Positions 23,019 through 35,100 of a stretch of 64,000 nt of DNA are shown piece by piece (the first letter of the stretch is position 1; every line of letters starts with the position of its first letter). The position numbers and the translations under genes were made by a program. The notes beneath the pieces are model-generated. The model was given only the letters and a program-made list of their open reading frames with translations, was not told where the DNA came from and searched no databases. The stretch is from Aegilops tauschii subsp. strangulata. Lineage: Eukaryota; Streptophyta; Magnoliopsida; Poales; Poaceae. The stretch is from contig NC_053036.3 of NCBI RefSeq assembly GCF_002575655.3, positions 196,820,788-196,884,787 on the forward strand, read 5' to 3'.

Positions 23019-24751
23019 TGTTGGGGAATGTAGTATTTCAAAAAAAATTACCTATGATCATGCAAGATCTATCTAAGAGATGCACAGCAACGAGCGGGGA
23101 GAGTGTGTCCACGTACCCTCGTAGACCGAAAGCGGAAGCGTTTAGTAACACGATTGATGTAGTCGAACGTCTTCGCGATCCAACCGATCCAAGTACCGAA
23201 CGTACGGCACCTTCGCGTTCAGCACACGTTAAGCTTGATGATGTCCCTCGATCTCTTGATCCAGTTGAGGACGAGGGAGAGTTCCGTCAGCATGACGGCG
23301 TGGCGACGGTGATGATGAAGTTACCGGCGCGGGGCTTCGCCTAAGCACTACGACGATATGACCAAGGTGTGTAACTGTGGAGGGGGGCACCGCACACGGC
23401 TAAGAGAAGGCTTGGTGTGTCTTTGGGGTGCCCCCCTCCCACGTATATAAAGGGGGGAGGAGAGGTGGCCGGCCCAAGGGGGAGCGCGCCATGGGGGGGA
23501 GTCCTACTTGGACTCCCGGTCCAACTAGGATTCGCCCCCCCCCCTTCCTATTCCCACTAGGAGGAGGGAAGGAGGAGGAGAGAAGGAAAGGGGGGGGCGC
23601 CCCCAACCCTAGTCCAATTTGATTTGGGCTTGGGGGCGCGCGCCTCCACCTGGCCGCCACCTCCTCTCTCCACTAGGGCCCATGAAGGCCCATTAACTCC
23701 CGGGGGGGTTCCGGTAACCCCCGGTACTCCGGAAAATGTCCGAACCTTTCCGAAACCATTCTGGTGTCCAAACATTACCTTCCAGTATATCAATCTTTAT
23801 GTCTCGACCATTTCGAGACTCCTCGTCATGTCCATGATCTCATCCGGGACTCCGAACAAACTTCGGTACATCAAATCACATAACTCATAATACAAATTGT
23901 CATCGAACGTTAAGCGTGCGGACCCTACAGGTTCGAGAACTATGTAGACATGACTGAGACACATCTCCGGTCAATAACCAATAGCGGAACCTGGATGCTC
24001 ATATTGGTTCCTACATATTCTATGAAGATCTTTATCGGTCAAACCGCATAACAACATACGTTGTTCCCTTTGTCATCGATATGTTACTTGCCCGAGATTC
24101 GGTCGTCGATATCATCATACCTAGTTCAATCTCGTTACCGGAAAGTCTCTTTACTCGTTCCATAATGCATTATCCCGCAACTAACTCATTAGTCACATTG
24201 CTTACAAGGCTTATAGTGACGAGCATTACCGAGAGGGCTCAGAGATACCTCTCCGATACACGGAGTAACAAATCCTAATCTCGATCTATGCCAACTCAAC
24301 AAACACCATCAGAGACACATGTAGAGCATGTTTATAATCACCCAGTTATGTTGTGACATTTGATAGCACACAAGGTGTTCCTTCGGTATTCGGGAGTTGC
24401 ATAATCTCATAGTCAGAGGAACATGTATAATTCATGATGAAAGCAATAGCAATAAAACTAAACGATCATTTATGCTAAGCTAACGGATGGTCTTGTCCAT
24501 CACATCATTCTCTAATGATGTGATCCCGTTCATCAAATGACAACACATGTCTATGGTTAGGAAACTTAACCATCTTTGATTAACGAGCTAGTCAAGTAGA
24601 GGCATACTAGGGACACTCTGTTCGTCTATGTATTCACACATGTACTAAGTTTCCGGTTAATACAATTCTAGCATGAATAATAAACATTTATCATGATATA
24701 AGGAAATATAAATAACAACTTTATTATTGCCTCTAGGGCATATTTCCTTCA
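23019..24751 (-). repeat. 5' LTR of the Copia element, full length
   Basis: 1733 bp on the minus strand from TGAAGGAAATATGCCC (24751) to TTCCCCAACA (23019). It includes a TATATAAAG-like promoter box on the minus strand near 23444-23452 inside a GC-rich stretch. It is the intact sister of the truncated LTR at 7766-8883. Confidence 0.88.
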
Positions 24752-24879
24752 GTTACCACATAAACTGAGTCGCAACCCTTATCTACACACAGAACCAACA
24801 TGCCACATAAACAGAGTGCACAGAAGCGTTATTGGATCAAGGTGTTGTGTGTCAATTGAAGCCTATGTGGGAATGATCA

Positions 24880-25450
24880 CGTTGCATTATTTGAAATCGA
24901 GTGAGTCATCTAGGTGTGCAGTTCCAAAGAAAATTATTAAATGGACTTCATCGTGGGCTGGTTTGCTTTGCCTTAGTGTGGATGCAACAATCTTCTAGCT
25001 TTGTTGAGTTCGGTAGTTGGTATAGTGGTGCGAGATCATTTGGGCAAATGTCTGATGGGTTGTCGTTAGGGTTTTCATGGTATCACTACACCTGAGTTTA
25101 CAGAAGCTCTTCGTTGTGTTGTTACTCTCGCACTCGATGGAATTCTCCACAAGATGATCCTGCAATCTGATTGTTTGTCACTGATCAAGAAAGTGAATGC
25201 TAATGAGAGATACCGCTCCATCACCAGACCTTTTGTAGCTGATATAAAATGTTCTGTTCTGATTTTGTTTTTTCATGCATGTTGTTCTGCTAGGTGTTGC
25301 TCATCTGCTGGTGTGGGAGAGCGAGCTTGTTGCTTACTCGACTTTTCGACTATGCATTCCTGCTTGTACCTGGAGCGTGTTGCACACATGAGGAAGCTCG
25401 CACCTAGACCAATTCGGGTGCTAGAGGCCTTAGCAAGATCATACCTGTAA
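24880..25450 (+). pseudogene. LINE-type RNase H (RVT_3) relic
   Basis: A frame through 25000-25450 carries the plant RVT_3 RNase H-like pattern: GIVVRDHLGKCLMG, then EFTEALRCVVTLALD, then the QSDCLSLIKKVNA block with the acidic residue of the fold. A TAG interrupts it near 25066 and upstream parts are out of frame. In plants this fold occurs at the C-terminus of LINEs and in some derived host genes. Stops and lost upstream RT make this a relic. Its 3' flank is cut by the Harbinger element and seems to resume at 27839. Confidence 0.6.
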
Positions 25451-25455
25451 CCTAA

Positions 25456-27835
25456 GAGCAACTCCACTCGTTCGGCCCCCCAGCGCATAGGCCGGCAATA
25501 TTTCGGGCGCTCGCCGGACGATTTTTAGGCCCTGGGGGCGATCTAGGTCCCAGCCACGCCCCCAGGTGCCGCCCCCAATGCATCGTAAATTCAAACTTGT
25601 CCATTCCCACTACCCAAAAAACGCCACAAATCCGGCGATCAGCGCAACAGTTCGGTGATCACCTTGCCACAGTTCAGCGATTAATAAAAAGTTTGGCGTG
25701 CAAAAGAAAGGACGCGTAGGCAATGCATCAAATGACGGCGTCGGCCTCCGGCGTCGGAGGAGTCAGCGTGCGCAGGTTGGTCGGTGTTGGCGCGGCTTCT
25801 ATGCTGGGCGTCGTGGAGGCATCCTCGCTCGTGCTTGGCGGCAGCACGGGGGTCGGCGTGGGAGTTGGTGCCGCCGTCGGCGGCATTTGTTCGGGATGAG
25901 GCCACGCTCCGTCAGGTACCACGCCTTGACCTGCTCGTCCATCGCCGACATGTCTGCCCCCCCCATCAGGAAAGTCAGGTCGGTGTTCCTCTTCTTCGCG
26001 GCGACATTGGTCCGGAGCAGGTCGAGCTTGACGGCGTTGTTCTTCATCAACGCCGACCATCGCGCATCGGTTTTCTCTTCCCTCTGGGCAGCCCGGGTCT
26101 TGGCGTCGGTGGTGCAATGCTCGATGGACTCTTGCACACGCGCGGTAGCCGGCTCGGCGTGGTTCGCCAACTTGGCCCGTTTGTTCCCGTCGGGGCGCCC
26201 GTCGAACGCGCCCGGCGTCGGCATGTCCGGCTTGTAGGTCTCCTTGGCCTTGGCGAGGGTGCGCCGGACTTCCGCCTACTTCTCACACTTCTCGATCTGA
26301 GAGAACACGTGGAGGTACTTGAAATCTTGGTCGGTGCCGCTGTCCTACCGAAACATGGCGAACATCCGGACCATCTGCGCCGAGGAACAAGTGTTGGCGA
26401 CGCACACACGCGGAGAAAACAAGCGAGAGACCGGCGGCATACCTGACCCTCGATGCTGGCGCTGCTCTCCAGGCGAGCCGCGACCTCCTCGACGAACCCA
26501 TGACATTTGTTGCATGCCGTTTGGATGAGCCCCCAATGGTTCGCCATGGCCTTCGAGCTGCGCTGCATGTGGACGCCGACGAAGTATGGATCGACGAGTT
26601 TGCGTTCGTCGAACTCTGACTTGATGCTCTCCCTGTACGTGTCGGCACTCTGGTTCGTGCCGGTGATCAGGTCGAGGCAGACGATCTTCCACGCCTCGGC
26701 GAGGCACTCGTCTTCTTTGCACGTCCACTTGACACGCGGCTTGCCGGTCCTGGCCGCACGCTTCTTCTTTTTCCCTCTCCTCACCAGAGCAGGCGCCGGC
26801 TCCTCCTCCTCCTCCCCTGGCTCCTCCTCGCCGTAGTCGAGCTCGTCGTCCATGTCATCGTTGAGGTCCATTGTATCTTCTTGGGCATTGAACCCGGGGG
26901 AGGCGGCGGCGGCCGAGCCGGTCATGATGATGTCGTCTATGTCGGCCTCCGTCGCGTCGGGGTTGCTGAGATGCGACGACGAGCCTTGTGAGAAGAGCCC
27001 GCCACGGTGCAAAGGCGGCGTCGGGGAGGATGCGTAAGCCGGTGTGGAGTAGGTGTACGTGGGGTATTGGACGCCGGCGAACGCGGGCGAGGGCGTGCGC
27101 TGGGTGGGGTGGCCATGTGGAAAGGTGATGTTGGGGTTGAACCCGCCGTGCGCGTCGTCGTCGGCGTAGCCAGGCGAGGGTGCGCAGCCCCAGGGAGACG
27201 CCAAGAATCCAGCGGCGACTCGACACTCTGCTCGCTCCAGGAAGCGTGCGGGCCGCGGCCGCCAGGCGGATTCATCATCCCCGCGCGAGACGCCTCGGCC
27301 TGCTCCGCCGCGCGATCCGCCTGCTCGGCCAAGGCAGCCGCCAGAGCCGCCCTATCTCGGGCCTTCTTGGCGTTGAGACTGTTCCGCCAGTCGGTGGTGA
27401 CAGCCTCCGGACGCTGAACCTCCGCCTTCCAGTCGGCGTTTGACATGCCCGGGGGTTTGGACGGTGGCGCCCTCTGTTTCCTTTGCTTCGGCTGGGTGGC
27501 GCTGGCATCGGTGGCGGCGCGAGGGCGTCGTACTTGTTCGGTGGCATGACGGCCGGATGGAGGGGAGAGGAAGGAGAATGGCGGGAGAAGGAGGGAGAAG
27601 GGGGAGATGGAGGGAAACGGAGGGCGAAAAGCGGGGTGATCGGCGGGAAAAGGTCTTTGTCTCGCCGACAGAGCAGACCCACACGCCTTTTCGTTTCGGC
27701 CGGCGCCCCCCGGGGGCTTGGGTTCGGCTCGGGTTCGCCGGCTGTTATTTCGGCCCAGCGCGACTGGACCGATTTTTGGCGCCAACACAAAAAATGGCCT
27801 TGAGGGGCCTCTTGGGGGCGCGGCTGGAGATGCTC
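25456..27835 (-). mobile_element. PIF/Harbinger element carrying only ORF1
   Basis: The ends are imperfect inverted repeats: GAGCAACTCCACTCG on the left, and GAGCATCTCCAGCCG on the minus strand at the right. A TAA duplication flanks them. The 2.4 kb between is GC-rich and encodes, on the minus strand, the Myb/SANT-like, NAM-associated-C-terminal-domain ORF1 usual for Triticeae Harbinger elements. No DDE transposase ORF was found, so any movement needed a transposase supplied in trans. Confidence 0.8.
25728..27547 (-). pseudogene. Harbinger ORF1 (Myb/SANT-like DNA-binding protein), frame-broken
   Basis: Translation would start at MPPNKYDAL (27547, minus). Three frames must be combined to read the family pattern: an N-terminal basic, Pro/Ala-rich part; a trihelix/SANT-like segment with KWTCKEDECLAEAWK and SKAMANHWGLIQTACNK; and a C-terminal part with REEKTDARWSALMKNNAVKL and AMDEQVKAWYL. 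Shifts occur near 27490 and 27205. A short GT-AG intron fits 26375-26442 between the IEGQ and MVRMFAMF segments. After it, two TAG codons appear, one just after MFR and one replacing a Trp-like position near 26276. In Harbinger systems this protein binds the transposase and DNA and helps nuclear import. This copy cannot make it. Confidence 0.75.
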
Positions 27836-27838
27836 TAA

Positions 27839-28078
27839 TCCCCTTGTACCTGGGGCTGAGCAACCCCTTCTCTTGATGCTCACTAGCACCATCGTAAGCG
27901 CCTCCTAGTGTACGCTCTACGATTGTTGCAACCATGTATTTTCATGCCTCTATCGATATAATGATATGTATCCCGCTTATTCACGAAAGACAAACAATGT
28001 ATTCCTGCTTGTATTCAGGAGGTTGTAAACGCTGAAGTTTATATGTATGAGCCAGACTTGATCTAGTAGTATAAAAAA
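27839..28078 (+). other. Short flank, possible continuation of the LINE relic
   Basis: About 240 bases after the Harbinger element. Removing the element joins this to the RNase H relic, and the text resembles a LINE 3' untranslated end. No independent feature is visible. Confidence 0.3.
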
Positions 28079-29044
28079 GAGGTAAATACACCGGGAGTCA
28101 CAGAACTTGCACGGAACGGTCAGTTTGGTGCACAAACTTGTAAAATACGTGTTTCTAGTCATCAAACTTGCACGGGCGTTCATATACGGTCACATTTCCC
28201 GTACGCGGGCTTACCCGTGGCCTACGTGACATGCCAGTGTGGCTAGGGCCTGCTGTCAGCCGCTGCCGCATGGTAGATTTGCATAAAAGCTCTTGGCCTT
28301 TTTATTTACGTATTAAGCCCTGAAAGTAAAATGAAAAAACAATTGAGAGTGGGGTTTCAACTAACGGCATGTCCTGATAAGCTCGGGTGGACAACTTCTG
28401 ACGGAGGACCTTTCATATTTTGATGAGGTAAATACACCGGGAGTCACAGAACTTGCACACAACGGTCAGTTTGGTGCACAAACTTGTAAAATATGCGTTT
28501 CTAGTCATCAAACTTGCACGGGCGTTCATATACGGTCACATTTCCCATACGCGGGCTTACCCATGGCCTACGTGACATGCCAGTGTGGCTAGGGCCTGCT
28601 GTCAGCCGCTGCCGCATGGTAGATTTGCATAAAAGCTCTTGGCTTTTTTTATTTACGTATTAAGCCCTGAAAGCAAAATGAAAAACAATTGAGAGTGGGG
28701 TTTCAACCAACGACATGTCCTGATAGGCTCGGGTGGACAACCTCTGACCGATGACCTTTCATATTTTGATGAGGTAAATACACTGGGAGTCACAGAACTT
28801 GCACGCAACGGTCAGTTTGGTGCACAAACTTGTAAAATACGTGTTTCTAGTCATCAAACTTGCACGAGCGTTCATATACGGTCACATTTCCCATACGCGG
28901 GCTTACTCGTGGCCTACGTGAAGCCAGTGTGGCTAAGGGCCTGCTGTCAGCCGCTGCCGCATGGTAGATTTGCATAAAAGCTCTTGGCTTTTTTTATTTA
29001 TGTATTAAGCCCTGAAAGTAAAATGAAAAAAAAATTGAGAGTGG

Positions 29045-30622
29045 GGTTTTGCTACCTCTTGAGCTTGCGTTGGTTTTTCCCTTGAAGAGGAAAGGGTGAT
29101 GCAGCAAAGTAGCGTAAGTATTTCCCTCAGTTTTTGAGAACCAAGGTATCAATCCAGTAGGAGACTACACACAAATCGCCTCGTACCTACACAAACAAAT
29201 AAGAACCTTGTAACCAATGCGATAAAGCGGTTGTCAATCCCTTCACGGCCACTTGCAAAAGTGAGATCTGATAGAGATGATAAGATAATATTTTTGGTAT
29301 TTTTATGATATAGATTGGAAAGTAAAGATTGCAAAATAAAATAGATTGGAAACTTATATGATGGAGAATAGACCCGGGGGCCATAGGTTTCACTAGTGGC
29401 TTCTCTCAAGATAGCATAAGTATTACGGTGGGTGAACAAATTACTGTCGAGCAATTGATAGAATAGTGCATAGTTATGAGAATATCTAGGCATGATCATG
29501 TATATAGGCATCACGTCCGCGACAAGTAGACCGAAACGATTCTGCATCTACTACTATTACTCCACACATCGACCGCTATCCAGCATGCATCTAGAGTATT
29601 AAGTTCATAAGAACAGAGTAACACATTAGGCAAGATGACATGATGTAGAGAGATAAACTCAAGCAATATGATATAAACCCCATCTTTTTATCCTCGATGG
29701 CAACAATACAATACGTGTCGTTTCCCCTTCTGTCATTGGGATCGAGCACCGCATGATTGAACCCAAAGCTAAGCACTTCTCCCATTGCAAGAAATATCAA
29801 TCTAGTAGGCCAAACCAAGCTGATAATTCGAAGAGACTTGCAAAGATAACCAATCATACATAAAAGAATTTAGAGGAGATTCAAATATTGTTCATAGATA
29901 ATCTTGATCATAAACCCACAATTCATCAGATCTCGACAAACACACCACACAAAAAGTTACATCGAATAGATCTTCAAGAAGATCGAGGAGAACTTTGTAT
30001 TGAGATCCAAAGAGAGAGAAGAAGCCATCTAGCTAATAACTATGGACCCGAAGGTCTGCGGTAAACTACTCACACATCATCGAAGAGGCTATGGTGTTGA
30101 TGTAGAAGCCCTCCGTGATCGGTGCCCCCTCTGGCGGAGCGCCGAAAAAGGCCCCAAGATGGGATCTCACGGGTACAGAAGGTTGCGGCGGTGGAAATAG
30201 GGTTTCGTGGTGCTCCTGGATGTTTTCGGGGTATATGGATATATATGGGAGGAAGAAGTAGGTCGGTGGAGCTGCGAGGGGCCCATGAGGGTGGGGGTGC
30301 GCCCAGGGGGGCAGGCGTGCCTCCCTGCCTCGTGGCCTCCTCGCTTCTTTCTTGACGTCCACTCCAAGTTCCCTGGATAACGTTTATTCCAAAAATAACT
30401 CTCCCGAAGGTTTCATTCTGTTTGGACTCCGTTTGATATTCATTTTCTGCGAAACACTGAAATAGGCAAAAAAACAACAATTTGCATTGGGCCTTCGGTT
30501 AACAGGTTAGTCCCAAAAATAATATGAAAGTGCTTAGTAAAGCCCATTAAACATCCAAAACAGATAATATAATAGCATGGAACAATCAGAAATTATAGAT
30601 ACCTTGGAGACGTATCAGGTTT
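29045..30622 (-). repeat. Target-site duplication GGTTT around the Sabrina-like solo LTR
   Basis: GGTTT at 29045-29049 and again at 30618-30622 brackets the LTR. Removing one copy restores the tandem-unit sequence GTGGGGTTT..AACC. Confidence 0.92.
29050..30617 (-). mobile_element. Sabrina-like Athila solo LTR
   Basis: 1568 bp on the minus strand from TGATACGTCTCCAAGG (30617) to GAGGTAGCA (29050). A clean 5-bp TSD and the lack of any internal region or second LTR make it a solo LTR. It contains the landmarks shared by this family, such as the GACCCGGGGGCCATAGG block near 29372-29388 and GCATGCATCTAGAG near 29584. Frames inside it, for example 29149-29547 minus, are LTR sequence and not genes. 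Confidence 0.9.
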
Positions 30623-30689
30623 TAACCAACAGCATGTCCTGATAGGCTCGGGTGGACAACCTCTGACCGATGACCTTTCATATTTTGAT

Positions 30690-30775
30690 AGTACGAGTAT
30701 CTCTCTATCATATAAACATGGACCAATTTTTTAAAAAGAAATGTAACCCCAAAAAGGAGCACCATGGCTTGTATG
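30690..30775. other. Short AT-rich spacer
   Basis: This links the tandem repeat to the hAT-type MITE. It holds the left copy of the MITE's 8-bp duplication (30768-30775). Nothing else is seen. Confidence 0.4.
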
Positions 30776-31099
30776 TATATCTGGCCATGGGCCGGGCCGG
30801 GCCTAAAAAAGCCCATGGAAGAAAACTGAGGCCCAGGCCCTCCCAGGCCCTACCATCGGGCCTACTTTTCAAGCCCAAGCCCGGCCCATCTGGTAAAAAG
30901 CCCTAAAAAACCCTTAGGGCTTAGGGCCGTGGGCCAGGCCTCTTCCTTAAAATGCCAATATGCCAGGCCCAAGCCCGTCCAGGCCCTGCTAGTGGGCTCA
31001 AAACTCAGGCCCAAGGCCGGCCCACGGGCAAGCCCATCGGGCCTAGGCCCAGGATTTGGGTCGGGCCTGGGAGGGCCGGGCTGGAGATGGCCAGGACTA
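30776..31099. mobile_element. hAT-type MITE rich in GGCCCGGGCC blocks
   Basis: A 324-bp element bounded by the direct 8-bp duplication CTTGTATG (30768-30775 and 31100-31107). Its ends are weakly inverted: TATATCTGGCCAT on the left and TAGTCCTGGCCAT on the minus strand at the right. The body is built of GGGCC/GGCCC blocks such as GGGCCGGGCC and AGCCCAAGCCCGGCCC, which give strong internal inverted complementarity. An 8-bp TSD is the hAT hallmark. There is no coding capacity. Confidence 0.7.
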
Positions 31100-31107
31100 C
31101 TTGTATG

Positions 31108-32100
31108 TGACCTCCTGGTCAAGGCTAACGAATATTACCACCAGGGTGCAACAACACAACATGTCCAGAACCAGAAGGGATAGACATTTTTCATGTTGTT
31201 ATTTCTTCTTGTTCTATGTAAGAAAACAACTTATATTCTTGTGATTATAACATTTAAAAGTTGTTTCTGTGCTACAGAAAAAGGTACGTGACATTTACCA
31301 AAAATAAACATTGTAAACATACTTGTGTAATTAAAAAAGCATACATTTCAATTTAAAAATGTTCACGCATCTGACAAAACTGTTCATGTAAAAGTAGACA
31401 TCAAAATATATGTTTGAAAAGAAATCTTGTATTGAAAAATGTTAAACATGTATAAAAATGTTTTGGACGTATACAAAAAAGTTACAATGTGTATGTAAAA
31501 GTAGACATCAAAACATCTATTTGAAAAAATATTAATCATGTATTTGGAAAAATGCTAATCATGTAACATTACATGTTAAGCTACATCTTGAGGCCCTCTT
31601 AAAAAGCTACGTCTTGAGGGGAGTTTCACTATCTCAAAAAAACCCGGAAAATAATTCCACAATTATTATTTTGGGTAGACATGAAGAATTGATAAGATAA
31701 ATGTTGTTTATCCTGCATTATGGTCATTTGTGTTGGGGCGGCTGCTAGCCGTCATCCGCCTGCAAATCTCACAATTAGCATCCCGCAAGACAGCCCTTGG
31801 ATTTAATTATGCGCGGCCGTCGGATTCAAGCCACATGTTCACCCTCCTGACAAGATCCCGTTGTCCTTCCCCGCGTTGCTGCAACGGTTTTCGTGGAAGC
31901 AAAATCCCCACGTCCTCTGCAGCTCCTCTACACCCGCCCGAGGCCAGGGCGAGGAGGAGATCCACGCCGCCGACGCCGCGTTGCCTCTACCACAGGCGCC
32001 GCCAACGCCGCACCGGCTCTACCACCGCCGCAGACAACGCAACATCGCCTCTACCTCGCCGCCATCGACGCAGGAACGCCCCCGTACACCTTCCAGCGCC
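31108..32100. other. Upstream region of the FAR1-like gene
   Basis: 31108-31720 is AT-rich with scattered TTTGAAAAA and CATGTA repeats, like Mutator-element interiors. 31730-32100 becomes GC-rich and is probably the 5' leader or promoter-proximal region of the gene that starts at 32101. No TATA box could be fixed. Confidence 0.35.
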
Positions 32101-35100
32101 ATGGCAGCTCACCACATAGTTCGATCTATGTTGTCGGCCGCCATGGATCGAAGCTCCGGTGCTCCATCAAGCAGCAGGCAGGCCAGATTGGCCCCGATTC
32201 TCGCCGGCGAGCCGATTCGCCGGTCTGCAGATGCAAGGGAGCTCCGCAATCCTCCTGTGTTCTTTGCTGAAGCATCCCGGGCAAGCTCCTCAGAAGCTTG
32301 GGTAAGTTGCAAGCTACTTGCTGGCATGAAGCATGATGTTGTTTTGATTCTGCCATGTTCATAATTTTGTGTCTCTCTGATCACTGTCCTCAGAAAAAAT
32401 GCAGTATCAATTGCAGCATGTCTCCTTATGTTAACTTTCCGATTTCAGTTTAATAACTGCTCCAACAATGTGCACGGGAATGTCAACTGAAAACTGTGTA
32501 TACTTTTCCTTACACTTTCAGTTTTTCTTTAAAATGCAGCAAAAATATGTTCAGGAGGGAGTCAACTGAAACCCATGTATAATTTGCTCCTTGCAGTTTT
32601 AGTTTAAGATTTGCAAAAACAAAAAATGTGCAACATGTGTGGTGAATGCTCCTAACAAAGTACAAAATCAAAGCTGAAAAAATTCCCCAATATGAGCTTA
32701 CTTGTAAGGCTAATGCTACATATCTTGTGAAAATATGAAGCACTGGTTCTATTTGACTATGTTGCATGCTTTAAGCAGTGATCCTGTTGGACAAAGTTCC
32801 TTCACTAGAAAAATGTTAGATAGAAGATGTTGCATCTAGTAGGAAAAGCCAATTTGTATTACAAAACCCAAAAATCAACTTGATTACTTTGCTTGTAGCA
32901 CTGTGATCATTGTAGTAGAAGATATGGAAGCATTTTATTTAGTATTGTGAGGTGAAAACATAGAAGATGAAACAATTTGATGAAACATAGAAGCACTGGT
33001 TTCTTGCATGTTATACCTTTTTTTACTGACATTGTGATAAATTTTTTCTGCAACAACAAAAATAGGCTACTGGTGCTGGAGGTGATGATGATGAGAGCTA
33101 CATCATGGGGCGAATTTCTGCTGCGAATGGAGTTAGTATGGAAGGGATGATTAATGCTGGTGATGTCCAACAGGATATGGATGATGCAGATGATGATGCA
33201 ATATCATCGCAACCACTTGTTCCGTATGTGGGCATGACCTTTGATTCAGTTGACGATGCAAGGCAGTTCTACAACGCATATGCTTTCAGGCATGGGTTTG
33301 GAATCAGAACATCTGCTTCAAAAACAGCCAGGCCAGAGGACCCACAAAGCTAATTAGCAGGACTTCCACGTGTGTTCATGCACGACCTGATGGAAGCAAA
33401 AGTGAATCTGATAGCACTAAAGATAGTATTGCAACAGAGTCAAGCAACAATAGCAAACGCCCTGGACTTTGGATGAACATGGCAGACACAAGAAAAAGGA
33501 ATAGGTTGCAACGTCATGATTGCAAGGCTCACATGATCATTGGACTCCAAGATAACCGATGGACCGTCACGTGCTTTATAGAAGACCATACACATACTCT
33601 GGTGCAACAGGAAGAGAAGGTTAGGTTTTACCGGTCTCATCGAAAGATCCCACGAGAAGACCTCCAAATGATAAGGACGTTGCATGAACGCAACTTATCA
33701 ACCTCAGATTGCATGGGAATCCTAGGAGATTGTCACGGAGGTGATCAGAGGCGCCTTGGTTATGTCAAAAGGGATGTTTCAAATGCACGGTCTGAGATGC
33801 GGCAAACCATGGCATTTCAGGACATGGCCATGACAATTGAATACTTTGAGAGGCGGCAAGCTGAAAGCCCACAGTTCTTCTATGCAACACAAGTGAATAA
33901 GGAGACAAATGCGGTGGAAGCATTGTTTTGGGTGGATGGAAGGACAAGAGCACTATACCGAAAGTACAAGGACTGTGTCTTTTTTGATACAACCTTCTGC
34001 ACAAACAAATATAATATGCCTTTTGCTCTGATCGTTGGCATCAACAACCATCTTCAGACTATTGTCCTAGGCTGTGCATTGCTTCCAAACGAGCAAACTG
34101 AAACCTTCAAGTGGGTCTTCCGGCAATGGTTGCTTGCGATGAACAATGAGTACCCAACAAACCTTATGACCGACCAATGCAGAGCAATGGAAACTGCAAT
34201 TTCTGATGTGTTCCCTCACACAATCCATAGGCGTTGCAAGTGGCATGTACAGCGGAAGGCACGTGAGAAACTCGGGGGGATGCTTACAAGGGATTCAATT
34301 TTTGAGAAAACTTTCTATGAATGCATCAATGAATCCGAGACAGTGGATGAATTTGAAAAAACATGGCAACACATGCTGCATTGTTTCGAGTACACAGAGA
34401 ATAGGCACTTACAAAACATGTGGGAATGCCGTCAGACATGGGCTCCTGCATACTTCAAAAATGATTTCTTCCCTTTCGCAAGCACAACCGGGAGATCAGA
34501 AGGGTTGAATTCTTATTTCAAGACGTTGGTGCATCCACAAAACTCGGTTTTCACATTTGTAAGTCAGTATGAACTCCTACAAGAAACAATGCTGGACCGT
34601 GAAGATATTGCTGCTTTCACCGGAGAAATGACAACACCGCCACTATGGGGACGATACAGAATAGAGCGTCAAGCTATTAACTTCTACACACGCAACGTCT
34701 TTGTCAAGTTCCAAGAGCAAGCGGCAGCATCGACAGCTTATATAATCAACCAAGTGCCTAATCTTGAGCATGAAGGTATCATGTTCGAGCTTTACTCAAA
34801 CCTATATGATAATCCAAAGTTGTACCATGTGCATGCTGTGATAGAAGAGGGGCTGTACTCATGTAGCTGCCATTACTTCGAGATGAATGGTGTGCTTTGC
34901 TCACACATTATAAGGGTGATGATACAACTAAATGTGCAAGAAATTCCAAGTAGATACATGATGGAAAGGTGGTCCGAAGTAGCTACAACAAACATGGACA
35001 CCTCTGGGAGGTTCCTTGAGTTTGGACTACCAGAAACAAACACTCTCAAGTATAACTCGTTGTGCAGAGATATGAATGCATTGGCAGCAGAAGCATGCTC

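Larger units (their letters stand above)
7766..24751 (-). mobile_element. Angela/BARE-1/Barbara-like Copia element with nested insertions
   Basis: Read on the minus strand: a full 5' LTR (24751-23019), a decayed primer-binding site, a leader interrupted by a 9-kb nested insertion, gag, protease-integrase, RT-RNase H, a purine tract (AAGTGGGAGAC), and a 3' LTR that survives only from 8883 to 7766. Outer LTR ends carry TGAAGG...CCAACA. The two LTRs are nearly identical where both exist, which implies a fairly young insertion. Every coding segment is broken, so this copy is dead. The far end of the 3' LTR is missing at the junction with a Sabrina-like fragment, so no TSD can be paired. Confidence 0.85.
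25453..27838 (+). repeat. Target-site duplication TAA around the Harbinger element
   Basis: TAA at 25453-25455 precedes the left inverted repeat and TAA at 27836-27838 follows the right one. This is the 3-bp duplication typical of PIF/Harbinger. Confidence 0.8.
28079..30689 (+). repeat. Three tandem 346-bp units, the third split by a solo LTR
   Basis: Units are 28079-28424, 28425-28770 and 28771-29049 plus 30623-30689. Each is 346 bp and starts GAGGTAAATACACYGGGAGTC. They differ by a few substitutions and 1-3 base indels. The third unit regains exactly 346 bases once the solo LTR and one TSD copy are removed. The units are noncoding. The first ~100 bases (ATACACCGGGAGTCACAGAACTTGC onward) resemble the end of a Mutator-type MITE, and a diverged inverted relative lies at 48820-49250. 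Confidence 0.85.

Noticed and set aside
25698..27838. Long plus-strand frames (25698-26237, 25784-26446, 27007-27417, 27440-27838)
   Set aside because: They are antisense shadows of the GC-rich Harbinger ORF1, which reads on the minus strand with recognisable motifs.
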